A stretch of DNA of 36,637 nucleotides from an uncultured Elusimicrobia bacterium. Its GTDB lineage: Bacteria > Elusimicrobiota > Endomicrobiia > Endomicrobiales > Endomicrobiaceae. The notes beneath the pieces were generated by a model that had not been told where the DNA came from, did not search any database, and worked only from the letters and a program-made list of their open reading frames with translations. The stretch lies in the NCBI GenBank assembly GCA_937916125.1, contig CALGGE010000020.1, forward strand, positions 1-36,637. The letters are read 5' to 3'. Positions 36,577 through 36,637 of this stretch are shown piece by piece; within the stretch, counting starts at the first letter, position 1, and each line of letters begins with the position of its first letter. The translations under genes and the position numbers were made by a program.

Positions 36577-36637
36577 ACTGCGGTTGAAAAGTTGAGAACG
36601 GCAATGTACAATGTATGATGTACAATGTACAATGAAC
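36577..36637. repeat. dispersed repeat at the window end
   Basis: ggttgaaaagttgagaacgg, caatgtacaatgtatgatgt and acaatgtacaatgaac: the same module order as after cobA. It continues past the window. The remainder of 36341-36637 holds only the two hairpins and AT-rich DNA. Confidence 0.85.

Overview
The window looks like chromosomal DNA from an AT-rich, diderm, probably anaerobic or host-associated bacterium. LptF/G-type and TolC/MacA/MacB-type genes imply an outer membrane. The class-III prepilin leaders, the giant secreted protein with an 'IQDLHNN' N-terminus and the overall gene style remind me of Elusimicrobiota (Endomicrobium-like) or related Omnitrophota-type lineages. That placement is inference from memory and was not tested. 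Most genes are housekeeping and run rightward. One leftward efflux operon lies at 28.1-33.4 kb.

Layout. 1-0.4 kb: leftward end of a small membrane protein gene and the start of an ECF-type sigma factor, abutting an FtsH gene that lacks its N-terminal two thirds (a breakpoint near 380). 1.2-10.7 kb: a lipoprotein and a 2888-residue secreted protein that carries a degenerate RelA/SpoT-like synthetase-TGS module, nucleotidyltransferase-like and phosphoribosyltransferase-like segments, and two copies of an HExxE module. 10.9-22.9 kb: housekeeping genes yraN, acpS, nnrD, an M20 amidohydrolase, aspS, pgpH-like, ybeY, two CNNM/CorC genes, recO, thiL, tsaE, tsaB. 22.9-24.1 kb: tRNA(CAT), a cobalamin riboswitch with terminator, then cobA. 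24.6 and 35.9 kb: two paralogous type IV pilin-like genes in noncoding-rich surroundings. 25.3-28.1 kb: clpB behind a consensus promoter and a CIRCE operator. 28.1-33.4 kb (minus strand): tolC-like, macA-like, possible small ORF, macB-like, Spy-like. 33.7-35.1 kb: ybaB and an lptF/G permease.

Noncoding structure is the most unusual part. A modular low-complexity repeat family (gttgaa-agttgaa units, acaatgtacaatgtataatg units, and two palindromic units) fills many intergenic spaces. It surrounds cobA in inverted orientation and is read through in frame inside thiL. Two diverged copies of a three-way-junction RNA-like element (24326-24547 minus, 35519-35740 plus) keep the same helices with different paired bases and share loop sequence. 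The two pilin genes share a 3' UTR hairpin that keeps its loop while its stem bases have changed in pairs. A perfect-consensus promoter at 35152-35180 drives a region with no gene but several strong hairpins. I did not recognise any of these three RNA-like elements as a known family.

How the genes fit together: PgpH-like (c-di-AMP turnover), YbeY, CorC proteins and RecO form the kind of cluster often seen around phoH/era. ThiL, TsaE and TsaB follow in tight order. The efflux genes form one operon with a periplasmic Spy-like protein at its end. ClpB is predicted to be under HrcA control and CobA under cobalamin control.
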